A stretch of DNA of 43,972 nt, from contig CAJULH010000013.1 of assembly GCA_910587175.1 (NCBI GenBank), forward strand, positions 1 through 43,972, in the 5' to 3' direction. A model generated the notes under the pieces. That model was given only the letters and a program-made list of their open reading frames with translations. It did no database searches and had not been told where the DNA came from. Of the stretch, positions 32,751 through 40,635 are shown one piece after another. Both the position numbers and the translations under genes were made by a program. This DNA is from Candidatus Gastranaerophilales bacterium (lineage in GTDB: Bacteria; Cyanobacteriota; Vampirovibrionia; Gastranaerophilales; Gastranaerophilaceae). Every line of letters begins with the position of its first letter. The first letter of the stretch is position 1.

Positions 32751-34679
32751 CTACGCACCCGCCTCAGAAACATTATTTCTTTGCGCCTTTATCTTATCCA
32801 TAATTTCAATAAATTCAGTGTCATCGAGAGTTTCACGCTCAAGAAGTTCTTTTGCAATTTTTCTTAACATATCTTCATTTTCAAGAAGAAGCTTGCGGGC
32901 AACAGCATACCTTTCATCCACAATTTTTTTCACTTCCTTATCAATTTCTGCTGCAATTTCATCAGAGAAATCCTGTGTGTGCCCAAAATCACGCCCCATA
33001 AAAACATGTTCCTGGCTTTTCCCGTACTGCAGATTTCCCATTTTTTCGCTCATACCGTAAACAGTAACCATTTTCCTTGCAATGGCTGTTACCTTTTCAA
33101 GGTCATTGGAAGCACCTGTGGTAATGTTTTCGGGACCATATATAATTTCCTCAGCTACTCTGCCGCCAAGCGTCATTGTAATTCTGTCCAAAAGCTGGTT
33201 CTTTTTAAGCGTCAAATGGTCTTTTTCGGGCAGCACAGTTGTTATCCCAAGCGCCATTCCTCTTGGGATAATTGAAACCTTATGAAGCGGATCACAATTA
33301 TCTAAAAGAAGCGCCAACAGAGCGTGTCCAACCTCATGATGCGCGGTGTTTTCTTTTTCCTCATCTGAAATTATTCTGGATTTTTTCTCAGGACCAGCCA
33401 TAACCTTATCTATAGCTTCATCCATATGCTCCATCGTGATTTCAGAATTATTATGCCTTGCGCTCAAAAGTGCCGCTTCATTAAGCAAATTCTGCAAATC
33501 CGCTCCGGTAAATCCCGGAGTTCTTTTGGCAAGCACCTTTAAATCCACATCCTTTGCAAGAGGTTTATTTTTGGCATGGACATTTAAAATCTGCTCACGA
33601 CCAAGAATATCGGGTCTGTTTATTATAATTTGTCTGTCAAAACGACCGGGTCTTAACAACGCATTATCAAGAATATCAGGTCTGTTTGTTGCTGCAAGCA
33701 CAATGATATTGGTATTTTCATCAAAACCATCCATCTCAACCAAAAGCTGGTTCAGGGTTTGCTCTCTTTCATCGTGCCCGCCGCCCATACCGGCGCCTCT
33801 CTGACGACCAACAGCATCAATTTCATCAATAAAAATTATACAAGGCTGGTGTTTTTTTGCCTGTTCAAAAAGGTCGCGAACACGGCTTGCGCCAACACCT
33901 ACAAACATTTCAACAAAGTCAGAGCCGGATATAGAGAAGAAAGGCACACCAGCTTCACCTGCAACAGCCTTTGCCATAAGGGTTTTACCGGTTCCGGGCA
34001 CACCGACCAACAACACGCCTTTTGGTATTTTTGCACCCAATTTGGTATATTTTTCGGCATTTTTCAGAAAATCAACAATCTCTTCTAATTCCTGTTTTTC
34101 TTCATCAATCCCGGCAACGTCCTTAAATGTTACTTTTACCTTATTTTCCTGCATCATTTTAGCTCTGGATTTGCCAAAATTCATTGCGGCAGAACCGCCT
34201 TGCTGAATTCCTCTTAAAATTAAAATGATTAAACCTATGAAGAAAATTGGAATCAAAATTGACCCCAAAGTGCCAAGCATAGAGCCATCCTGGGGCTTTT
34301 TCAAAACCACTTCAACACCATTTTCCTCAAGCAAAGGGTAGAGCCCGGGGTCATTTTCGGGAACTCTTACTTTATATTGCAGAGTTGCAACCTCTTGTCC
34401 TGCCGGCATTACAAACTGCTGGGCAAAGCTTTGGGCAGGAGTGCCTGTATTATTCTCAACAGTATTAGTTTCAGTTTTTTTATCAGCCTCTGGTATAGCA
34501 ATAACGAGGTCTTTAGAAATTATAACAGACTTAATCTCTTTATTTTTAACTTTTTCAATGAACTGGGTATAGGAAATCTCACTGGTAGAAGTCACAGGAC
34601 CCGCAAAAACCATGGCAAGCACAATGAGTGCTATAATCCCTACTATTATATAAACCCCTAAAGACTGATTATTCTTCAT
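32751..34679 (-). CDS. ftsH: ATP-dependent zinc metalloprotease FtsH
   Basis: A 642-residue membrane-bound AAA+ protease degrading misfolded and regulatory membrane proteins. Two membrane helices (about 9-27 and 133-155) flank a periplasmic domain. The AAA domain has Walker A GVPGTGKT (about 226-233), Walker B IIFIDEIDAVG and an SRH with RPGRFDRQI. The zinc protease motif is HHEVGHALL (HExxH). Length is standard. A strong promoter is present and the ribosome binding site is AAAGGA. The gene leads into acsD-acsC. Confidence 0.96.
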   Translation of the reverse strand: MKNNQSLGVYIIVGIIALIVLAMVFAGPVTSTSEISYTQFIEKVKNKEIKSVIISKDLVIAIPEADKKTETNTVENNTGTPAQSFAQQFVMPAGQEVATLQYKVRVPENDPGLYPLLEENGVEVVLKKPQDGSMLGTLGSILIPIFFIGLIILILRGIQQGGSAAMNFGKSRAKMMQENKVKVTFKDVAGIDEEKQELEEIVDFLKNAEKYTKLGAKIPKGVLLVGVPGTGKTLMAKAVAGEAGVPFFSISGSDFVEMFVGVGASRVRDLFEQAKKHQPCIIFIDEIDAVGRQRGAGMGGGHDEREQTLNQLLVEMDGFDENTNIIVLAATNRPDILDNALLRPGRFDRQIIINRPDILGREQILNVHAKNKPLAKDVDLKVLAKRTPGFTGADLQNLLNEAALLSARHNNSEITMEHMDEAIDKVMAGPEKKSRIISDEEKENTAHHEVGHALLALLLDNCDPLHKVSIIPRGMALGITTVLPEKDHLTLKKNQLLDRITMTLGGRVAEEIIYGPENITTGASNDLEKVTAIARKMVTVYGMSEKMGNLQYGKSQEHVFMGRDFGHTQDFSDEIAAEIDKEVKKIVDERYAVARKLLLENEDMLRKIAKELLERETLDDTEFIEIMDKIKAQRNNVSEAGA

Positions 34680-34719
34680 TTTTTATCCTTTTTAAAAATT
34701 TTAAAATATGCCTGTTGCC

Positions 34720-34748
34720 ATTATATCAAAAGAATAATAAAATGTTAA
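34720..34748 (-). promoter_or_regulatory. Promoter of the ftsH-acsD-acsC operon
   Basis: On the minus strand TTAACA (34743-34748), a 17-nt spacer and a perfect TATAAT (34720-34725) lie about 40 nt before the ftsH ATG. This is the best sigma70-type promoter in the window and, unlike the leaderless cases, gives a leader with a ribosome binding site. Confidence 0.7.
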
Positions 34749-34780
34749 TGAGTAATACACTTGATAAAGAAGAAAAGCAA

Positions 34781-35305
34781 ATGGCACTCGTATACTTGTC
34801 TCTAGGCTCAAATAAAGGTGACAGACTGTCTCAAATCCAGCAGGCAGTGAATTTCTTGACATCTGATAATTCTATAAAGCTTGCAGCCAGCTCTGCCTTT
34901 TATGAAACCGAGCCCTGGGGATTTAAAAAACAACCCTGGTTTGTAAACGCTGCAATAGCAATACATACTGAACTTCAACCGGTTGAATTGCTGAGAATCT
35001 GCCAGAGTATTGAAGCAAAGCTTGGCAGAAACCGCGAAGCAGAGCAAAAATGGGGCGAGCGGGCAATCGATATAGATATATTATTTTATGACAATCTAAT
35101 TTTAAAAAACGAAATTCTTGAAATACCCCATAAATACGTACACCAAAGGGCTTTTGCACTTGTACCACTGCTTGAAATCAGCCCAAATTTTATGCATCCG
35201 GTGTTGAACAAAAGCATTTTAGAACTCCATGAAGCCCTGGAAGACCCTGAAGACGTGTTTTTATACGGAACAATTCCAACCGATGAAGCCTATGAAGCAA
35301 ATTAA
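34781..35305 (+). CDS. folK: 2-amino-4-hydroxy-6-hydroxymethyldihydropteridine pyrophosphokinase
   Basis: HPPK, folate biosynthesis: transfers pyrophosphate to the pterin. LSLGSNKGDR, FYETEPWGFKKQPWFVNAAI and the signature RAIDIDILFYDN with IPHKYVHQRAFALVPL are all present. The start at 34781 (MALVYLSLGSNKGD) fits the family and yields 174 residues; in-frame ATGs at 34742 and 34748 would add a short unusual extension and cannot be excluded. Its end overlaps the next gene. It is divergent from ftsH, as in some bacteria where folK and ftsH are neighbours. Confidence 0.9.
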   Translation: MALVYLSLGSNKGDRLSQIQQAVNFLTSDNSIKLAASSAFYETEPWGFKKQPWFVNAAIAIHTELQPVELLRICQSIEAKLGRNREAEQKWGERAIDIDILFYDNLILKNEILEIPHKYVHQRAFALVPLLEISPNFMHPVLNKSILELHEALEDPEDVFLYGTIPTDEAYEAN

Positions 35306-36413
35306 AATCGGAATCGTAGGAACGGGACCAAGCGGCGTCTACTGTGCATTACAACTGATTGAAGAATTTTCAAAAATTGCCTTTAAGACTTATTCTATAA
35401 CTCTTTTCGACCCATTGCCAACATTATCAACTATTCTTCCTACCGGAAATGGCAGATGTAACCTGACTTTTGACGAATCAGATTTCAAAAAATTTGCAGA
35501 GAATTATCCGAGAGGTGAAAAGTTTCTCTATTCAATATTTTCAAGGTATTTAACGAATGAAACCCTTGAATACTTTGAAAAAATAGGAATTAAAACCTAT
35601 AAACAGCCTGATAACAGGATATTCCCGATTTCAAACAGCGCCAAAACCGTTCGTACACAAATGATTTCAGCGCTAAAAAGCGGAATAAGTGTAAAAATTT
35701 GTCAAAAAATGATTAAAATAATTGAAGAAGTTGATGAATTCAACATTATAGTACTAGCCACAGGCTCAAAGGACCGCCACTCTTTAGCTACACAGTACGG
35801 GCACAAAATAATTCCTTTCAAACCGGCACTTTGCGGGCTAAAGGTAAAAGACAAAGAGGCTGATTTTCCCACAGGAGTTAGCATCCACACTAAAAATGGC
35901 GGTCTAATCTTTACACACCAGGGGGTTTCAGGTCCGGAGATTTTCAGAATTTCATCAATTAACGCAAATAAACCGTATCCCTATGAAATAAAAATCCCGA
36001 TACTGAATCAGGATAAGGTTTTTGAGGCAATCAACAAAAATCCTAAAAAATCTTTTGGTAATACAATTTCAGATTTTTTGCCCAAATCTCTTGTGAGATA
36101 TTTGTTTAAAAAATACAATATTGATTTTGAAAAACAGGCAGCACACGCAAAGAAAAGCGAAGTTGAAACATTGCTAAATCTGACATTTACGGTAACAGAA
36201 CCCGATGGCAAAGGTGAAATAGTCCACGCTGGCGGAGTTTCGCTAAAAGAAATAGATAAAAACTGTCATTCAAAAATTAACCCGAAACTCTGGATAATTG
36301 GCGAAGCTCTTGATATAGACGGATTTTGCGGTGGTTTTAACCTGCAAAACTGCTGGAGCACCGCAGCTATTGCAGCCATGGATATTGTAAAACGCACAGC
36401 GGAGAATAATTAA
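35283..36413 (+). CDS. BaiN/HI0933-family flavoprotein (NAD(P)/FAD-dependent oxidoreductase)
   Basis: A 376-residue flavoprotein. An N-terminal FAD Rossmann motif GIVGTGPSGVYCA (about residues 7-19), TGNGRCNLT (about 58-66), and the C-terminal LDIDGFCGGFNLQNCWSTAAIAA match TIGR00275/HI0933 proteins. It is shorter than typical (about 400), lacking part of the insert domain around residue 155-200. Two ATGs (35283, 35292) fit; both overlap folK. Substrate unknown. Confidence 0.83.
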   Translation: MKPMKQIKIGIVGTGPSGVYCALQLIEEFSKIAFKTYSITLFDPLPTLSTILPTGNGRCNLTFDESDFKKFAENYPRGEKFLYSIFSRYLTNETLEYFEKIGIKTYKQPDNRIFPISNSAKTVRTQMISALKSGISVKICQKMIKIIEEVDEFNIIVLATGSKDRHSLATQYGHKIIPFKPALCGLKVKDKEADFPTGVSIHTKNGGLIFTHQGVSGPEIFRISSINANKPYPYEIKIPILNQDKVFEAINKNPKKSFGNTISDFLPKSLVRYLFKKYNIDFEKQAAHAKKSEVETLLNLTFTVTEPDGKGEIVHAGGVSLKEIDKNCHSKINPKLWIIGEALDIDGFCGGFNLQNCWSTAAIAAMDIVKRTAENN

Positions 36414-36514
36414 CCGTATCAAATCAGCTCAAAACCATCCCAGCATAAGGGATACACCACCCCAGCCAATGGTATGTTTCCATATACAGCAACATTGATA
36501 AATAAGAACAGATG

Positions 36515-37501
36515 TTACTTCAGAGAAAACCTTGCGCCCTGGCGGGTATCCCGCTCCCAGAGAATACGGTCAATTTTATTCATAGTCTCAAACTTATTCC
36601 TTGCCCAAAGCGGTGCTATAAGAGAAGTTGAAAGCCCGCTGCCACCCACTCTGTGAATTGTAGTATCGGGAGGCATAATCTCAATAACATCCGCAACAAG
36701 ATTGCAGTATTCATCTTCAGTGAGAAGTTTTACAGGGTTTGCAGCATGTATTCGTGCAAGCGGAGTGTTTTCAAGAACAGTAAGCGCATGGATTTTAATA
36801 CCGTCAACACCCAGCTTTGAAAGATACCTTGCCGTAAAAAGCATATCCTGCGGGGTTTCCCCGGGAAGCCCCAGAATAATATGAACACAAACCCTGATAC
36901 TTTTTTCTTTTGCCAAGATATAAGCATTTTCAAAGGTTTTCAGGTCATGACCTCTGTTTATAAGTTTCAAAGTCTTATCATGAGCGCTTTGGAGACCCAG
37001 TTCAAGCCAGGGATTTTTATAGCTTTTAATTAAATCAAGCTTTTCTTCATCCACACAATCCGGGCGCGTTCCAATGGATATCCCCACAACCCGGTCATCA
37101 GAAAATGCATTATCGTAGACTTCCTTTAATTTTTCAACAGGCGCATAAGTGTTTGAAAAGGCTTGAAAATAGGCAAGAAAAAGCTCCGCCTTAAATCTCC
37201 TTGGCAGATTTTCAATTGCGGTTTGCACCTGCTCTTTAATAGAAAGTTTCGAAGAGTGCGCCATGGAAAAACTACCGGAATCATCGCAAAATATACATCC
37301 GCCGGATGATATCGTACCGTCTCTGTTTGGACAGGAGAAACTCGCATCCAGAGTGATTTTATACACCTTTTTTCCATGCTTTCTGTAAAGATAATCATTA
37401 AACGTAAAATAGCGTTTTTTGGAAAACCTTTCAAAGCCTAAGGAGCCGGAAGGAGAATTTAAATCTGTAGATTCAGCCTTACTATCAGGCAAATTTGACA
37501 T
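36515..37501 (-). CDS. yhcC: YhcC-like radical SAM protein (TIGR01212 type)
   Basis: A 328-residue radical SAM protein. The cluster motif is CPNRDGTISSGGCIFC (first Cys, then CxxC after 11 residues), typical of TIGR01212/YhcC proteins and related to Elp3-like enzymes. The YFQAFSNTYAP, GLQSAHDKTLKLINRGH and HIILGLPGETPQDM motifs follow. The C-terminal segment (IMPPDTTIHRVGGSG) is characteristic. It overlaps the preceding zinc-ribbon gene by one base (TAATG), which means coupled translation. Substrate unknown. Confidence 0.88.
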   Translation of the reverse strand: MSNLPDSKAESTDLNSPSGSLGFERFSKKRYFTFNDYLYRKHGKKVYKITLDASFSCPNRDGTISSGGCIFCDDSGSFSMAHSSKLSIKEQVQTAIENLPRRFKAELFLAYFQAFSNTYAPVEKLKEVYDNAFSDDRVVGISIGTRPDCVDEEKLDLIKSYKNPWLELGLQSAHDKTLKLINRGHDLKTFENAYILAKEKSIRVCVHIILGLPGETPQDMLFTARYLSKLGVDGIKIHALTVLENTPLARIHAANPVKLLTEDEYCNLVADVIEIMPPDTTIHRVGGSGLSTSLIAPLWARNKFETMNKIDRILWERDTRQGARFSLK

Positions 37502-37671
37502 TATTCCTGAACTTCATCATCCTGCTGGGGCGGATAGATATAATGCTCACCGCATTTTGGACAAACAACTTCCTGCTGCTTGTTATCAGAAAGCACAACA
37601 ACCTCAAACAGTTCTCTGCAGCTGGAATTTTGACATCTGATAGCCCAGGTGGGTCTTACAATTCTTGCCAT
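37501..37671 (-). CDS. Small zinc-ribbon protein
   Basis: A 56-residue protein, MARIVRPTWAIRCQNSSC at the start. C13 and C18 (CQNSSC) and C38/C41 (CPKCG) form a zinc ribbon; the tail is acidic. GAGGATTTAATA serves as the ribosome binding site. Its TAA stop shares a base with the ATG of the yhcC-like gene (TAATG), so the two are co-translated. The role may be as a partner or regulator of the radical SAM protein; not a recognised family. Confidence 0.8.
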   Translation of the reverse strand: MARIVRPTWAIRCQNSSCRELFEVVVLSDNKQQEVVCPKCGEHYIYPPQQDDEVQE

Positions 37672-37791
37672 TATTAAATCCTCACAAAATAAATCTCATT
37701 TTAAGAATATTCTATAATATATGAAATAAAATGGCAATAAAAGTTATGATATAATAAGAAAAGTTTAAGATATGATTTTTAGGAAAAAAGT

Positions 37792-38607
37792 ATGAAAATT
37801 TTAATCGCAAATGATGACGGCATAACAGCTTTGGGCATAAAAGCTTTAATGACAGCACTAAGCAAGGAGCATGACGTATATGTTGTAGCTCCGGACAGGG
37901 AAAGAAGCGCTGCAGGACACTCTTTGACCCTTCATACCCCGATAAGAGTAGAAGAATTGGAATCAAAATTCGGCGCAAAAAGAGTATGGGTAACATCAGG
38001 CACCCCCGGAGACTGTGTAAAGCTTGGCATAATAGAGCTTTTAGGCGAAGAAAACAGACCAGATCTGGTTATTTCAGGCATAAATCACGGTCCAAACCTG
38101 GGTACCGATATTCTATATTCAGGCACTGTAAGCTGTGCTATGGAGGGCGCAATGCTTGATTGCCCAAGCATTGCGGTGAGCTTGGCAAGTATGAGCTGCG
38201 ACCCCGTATATTTTGATGTTACGGCAGATTTTATATTAAAATTCCTCCCCAGAATTGAAAAGATTAAATTCCCGGAAAAAACCATTTTGAATATCAATAC
38301 GCCTGCCCTTGAAGAGGCAGACATTGCAGGGGTTGAAATTACAAAGCTTGGTTCAAAAATGTTTACGGATGAATATGAAAAAAGAGTAGACCCCAGAGGT
38401 AAGGTATATTACTGGATGGCAGGTGAACTCACCACAAAACACGAAGAAGACGGCACAGACATAAGCGCAGTACGTGCAAACAGGATTTCAATCACTCCCA
38501 TAACATTTGAAATGACACATAAAGCCATTATGGCAGAGCTTGAGAGAGAATTTTGCAAAGACGGAATCTGTGATTGGTATGGCTACGGGGCAAATCAGAA
38601 AGACTAG
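37792..38607 (+). CDS. surE: 5'/3'-nucleotidase SurE
   Basis: A 271-residue survival protein E: metal-dependent nucleoside monophosphate phosphatase. ILIANDDGITALGI (D8-D9), APDRERSAAGHSLTLH (Ser of the metal site), SGTPGDCVKLGI and SGINHGPNLGTDILYSGTVSCAMEGA (Asn of the metal site) are intact. An extended -10 element TGATATAAT lies at 37747-37755 and the ribosome binding site is AGGAAAAAAG. The 3' side leads into the type I-like locus. Confidence 0.94.
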   Translation: MKILIANDDGITALGIKALMTALSKEHDVYVVAPDRERSAAGHSLTLHTPIRVEELESKFGAKRVWVTSGTPGDCVKLGIIELLGEENRPDLVISGINHGPNLGTDILYSGTVSCAMEGAMLDCPSIAVSLASMSCDPVYFDVTADFILKFLPRIEKIKFPEKTILNINTPALEEADIAGVEITKLGSKMFTDEYEKRVDPRGKVYYWMAGELTTKHEEDGTDISAVRANRISITPITFEMTHKAIMAELEREFCKDGICDWYGYGANQKD

Positions 38608-38649
38608 ACTTGCCATAAAATTTGCGGCATTTTAAAACCCGGCAAAGAC

Positions 38650-38677
38650 TTGAAAAAATTAAATAATGAATTAAAAT
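38650..38677 (+). promoter_or_regulatory. Promoter of the plus-strand antisense RNA
   Basis: TTGAAA (38650-38655), a 16-nt spacer, then TAAAAT (38672-38677). A start seven nucleotides later is A38684, exactly the first base of the AGACGGGACA inverted repeat. Confidence 0.6.
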
Positions 38678-38683
38678 AAAAAT

Positions 38684-38766
38684 AGACGGGACAGCAGCGC
38701 TAACTGCCATATCCCGGTTTAGAGGTCAAGAGTGACACTTAGCATTTATGTTGGGTGTCACTTTTA
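38684..38766 (+). ncRNA. Candidate antisense antitoxin RNA (about 83 nt)
   Basis: Predicted from its own promoter and from a terminator hairpin AGTGACAC/GTGTCACT (38731-38738 and 38755-38762) with a T-run at 38762-38765. It contains a small GCAG/CTGC hairpin near the 5' end. It is fully complementary to the 3' part of the minus-strand toxin transcript, including the last eight sense codons (residues 19-26) and stop codon. This converging geometry is that of type I antitoxins such as RatA. No Shine-Dalgarno sequence or coding frame is present within it. Confidence 0.6.
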
Positions 38767-38819
38767 ATTATGTATAAAATTAAAAAGATCAATAATAAAT
38801 CCAAATTAAAGTTATCCAT
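38739..38819 (-). CDS. Candidate type I toxin: 26-residue hydrophobic peptide
   Basis: Peptide MDNFNLDLLLIFLILYII followed by KSDTQHKC. Residues 6-18 are a continuous hydrophobic stretch able to span or insert in a membrane; the C-terminus is charged. AAAGGAGGTGG lies upstream with a 7-nt gap from GGAGG to the ATG, the strongest ribosome binding site in the window, which chance frames do not normally have. It lies inside the long-range inverted repeats, with an antisense RNA overlapping its 3' end. Length and layout match type I toxins (TisB 29, ShoB 26 residues), but the sequence is not one I recognise. A possible promoter -10 box is TATATT on the minus strand near 38927-38932. Confidence 0.65.
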   Translation of the reverse strand: MDNFNLDLLLIFLILYIIKSDTQHKC

Positions 38820-39014
38820 ATTTCCACCTCCTTTCTGCATAAACTGCCGACCGAGGTCAGAGTATTTGTTGTTGCCGGAGTTTACAAGAAAACCGGGGTG
38901 TCCCGTCTGTTTTTATTTCAATTTGCAAAATATAATTCAATGCGCATAAGCCTATTATACATTCAATATTTTTGTTATACAATTTGTTTATTGAAGGATG
39001 TTTTGAGGTTTTTT

Positions 39015-40526
39015 ATGAAAAAAGCATATATAAGCGTATTTGATAAAACAGGAATCACGGAATTTGCAAAAAAACTTGAAAAAGCAAGCTATGAAATAGT
39101 CTCAACCGGGGGAACTTTTGATTTTCTAAAGAAAAATAATATAAAAGCAATTGAAAGCGCAGATATCACAGGCTTTAGGGAACTTATAGGCGGAAAGGTA
39201 AAATCACTGCACCCAAAAATTTTTGCAGGAATTTTAGCAAACAAAGATGAGCGCAAAGAACTAATCCAAAATGAATACAGCGTTTTTGATTTGGTGTGCG
39301 TAAACCTTTATCCTTTTGAAAGCTATACAGAAAAAAATGTTGAAATTGAAACCTTGGTTAAAAATATTGATATTGGCGGAGTTGCGCTTTTAAGGGCAGG
39401 AGCAAAAAATTATGAAAATATCATAGTAATATCAGATATTAAAGACTATGACATTGACATTCAAAATATTGATTTAAAAACAAGGGAAAGGCTTGCTGTT
39501 AAGGCATTTGAAAGAACTTCAAAATATGACGCCGTAATTGCAAATAAACTTTATACACAATTCAACCCTGATGAAACCGAAATTTTAAAAGAACTTGAGG
39601 AATTTCATTTAGATAAAATAAAAGATTTAAGATACGGGGAAAACCCGCACCAAAAAGCAGCTTTATATACTTATGACAAAGTTATTGACTATGAATTTTT
39701 AAACGGAAAAGAATTTTCATATAACAACATTCTGGATGCTACAGCAGCACTAAATATTGCGGCAGAATTTTTCGATGTAAATGCCTGTGTAATCATAAAG
39801 CATACAAACCCCTGCGGAGTGGCACTTGGAAAAACGCTTTCTGAAGCCTGGCAAAAAGCACTGGACTGTGACCCTCTAAGCGCTTTTGGCGGCATTGTAG
39901 CATTTACAAAAAAGGTGGATTTGGAAATCGCAAAAAACCTCACTGCCATGTTTCTTGAAGTAGTTATAGCTCCTGATTTTACAGATGAAGCTGCAGAAGA
40001 GCTTAAGAAAAAGAAAAACCTGCGCGTAGTTAAACTTTTAACACCTTTGGAAGAATATCTGAAATTTACACAAAAAGAAATACGTTTAACTCCGTTTGGT
40101 GCACTTTTGCAGGAAAAAGACACTAAGGAGCTTGATCCTGAAACATTTAAGACAGTGACAAAAGAAAAACCAACCCAGGAAATGGTTGAAGATATGGTTT
40201 TTGCGTTTAAGGTTTGCAAACATTTAAAATCAAACGCAATTGTTATTGCCAAAGATTTAAGAACTCTGGGGCTTTGCGGCGGACAAACAAGCAGAGTGGG
40301 TTCTGTTGAAATAGCACTAAAAAGGGTATGCGACAGCGCCAAGGGAGCAATTCTTGCAAGTGACGGGTTCTTTCCTGCGATTGATAATATTGAAGTTGCA
40401 GCACAAGAAAGAATTGCGGGAATTATCCAGCCCGGTGGCAGCATAAAAGACCCTGAGGTTATTAAAACTGCCGACAAACTGGGCATGGTAATGGTGACAA
40501 CAGGAATCAGACACTTTAGACACTAA
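39015..40526 (+). CDS. purH: Bifunctional AICAR transformylase/IMP cyclohydrolase
   Basis: A 503-residue enzyme for the last two purine steps. The N-terminal IMP cyclohydrolase domain (ISVFDKTG, VSTGGTFDFL, GGKVKSLHPKIFAG, NLYPF) and the C-terminal AICAR transformylase domain (LRYGENPHQKAALY, IIKHTNPCG, AFGGIVAF, GLCGGQTSRV) are complete. ATG at 39015 with GAGG seven nucleotides upstream is the start; the frame is open further back through the type I-like region, but that part is not family sequence. TTATAC at 38975 may be its -10 box. Confidence 0.95.
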   Translation: MKKAYISVFDKTGITEFAKKLEKASYEIVSTGGTFDFLKKNNIKAIESADITGFRELIGGKVKSLHPKIFAGILANKDERKELIQNEYSVFDLVCVNLYPFESYTEKNVEIETLVKNIDIGGVALLRAGAKNYENIIVISDIKDYDIDIQNIDLKTRERLAVKAFERTSKYDAVIANKLYTQFNPDETEILKELEEFHLDKIKDLRYGENPHQKAALYTYDKVIDYEFLNGKEFSYNNILDATAALNIAAEFFDVNACVIIKHTNPCGVALGKTLSEAWQKALDCDPLSAFGGIVAFTKKVDLEIAKNLTAMFLEVVIAPDFTDEAAEELKKKKNLRVVKLLTPLEEYLKFTQKEIRLTPFGALLQEKDTKELDPETFKTVTKEKPTQEMVEDMVFAFKVCKHLKSNAIVIAKDLRTLGLCGGQTSRVGSVEIALKRVCDSAKGAILASDGFFPAIDNIEVAAQERIAGIIQPGGSIKDPEVIKTADKLGMVMVTTGIRHFRH

Positions 40527-40635
40527 TTTTATTCCTGTTTTATTTGAAATGCAGCCGAAGAATACTTTTCGCCATCCAAAAAACCGTAAAGCAACACAGA
40601 AAAAATAACCGAACAGATTTTCAAAGGACTTTACT

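Larger units (their letters stand above)
38684..38908. repeat. Long-range inverted repeats enclosing the type I-like locus
   Basis: AGACGGGACA (38684-38693) is the exact complement of TGTCCCGTCT (38899-38908), and CCCGGTTT (38713-38720) of AAACCGGG (38890-38897). Together they form 18 base pairs joining both ends of a 225-nt element. T-rich tracts follow the stem on both strands (GTTTTTATTT on plus; ATTTTTATTTT on minus), so RNA from either strand could end as a folded, terminated molecule. Confidence 0.85.

Noticed and set aside
33346..34088. Plus-strand frames opposite ftsH
   Set aside because: Complement of a fully conserved ftsH; Ser/Ile/Phe-rich composition and no start signals.
38684..38908. 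MITE-like mobile element with 10-bp terminal inverted repeats
   Set aside because: No target-site duplication: the flanks are A-rich on the left and T-rich on the right, as expected of terminators on both strands. Promoter and ribosome binding site signals explain the repeats better as RNA pairing.
38755..38949. Plus-strand 64-codon frame and the N-terminal extension of purH back to 38898
   Set aside because: They have no ribosome binding site, run through the inverted repeats and are antisense to the small peptide; PurH homology begins at 39015.
39689..40486. Minus-strand frame of 265 codons inside purH
   Set aside because: Ser/Phe/Ala-rich shadow typical of the antisense of an AT-rich gene; purH is clearly coding in the other direction.
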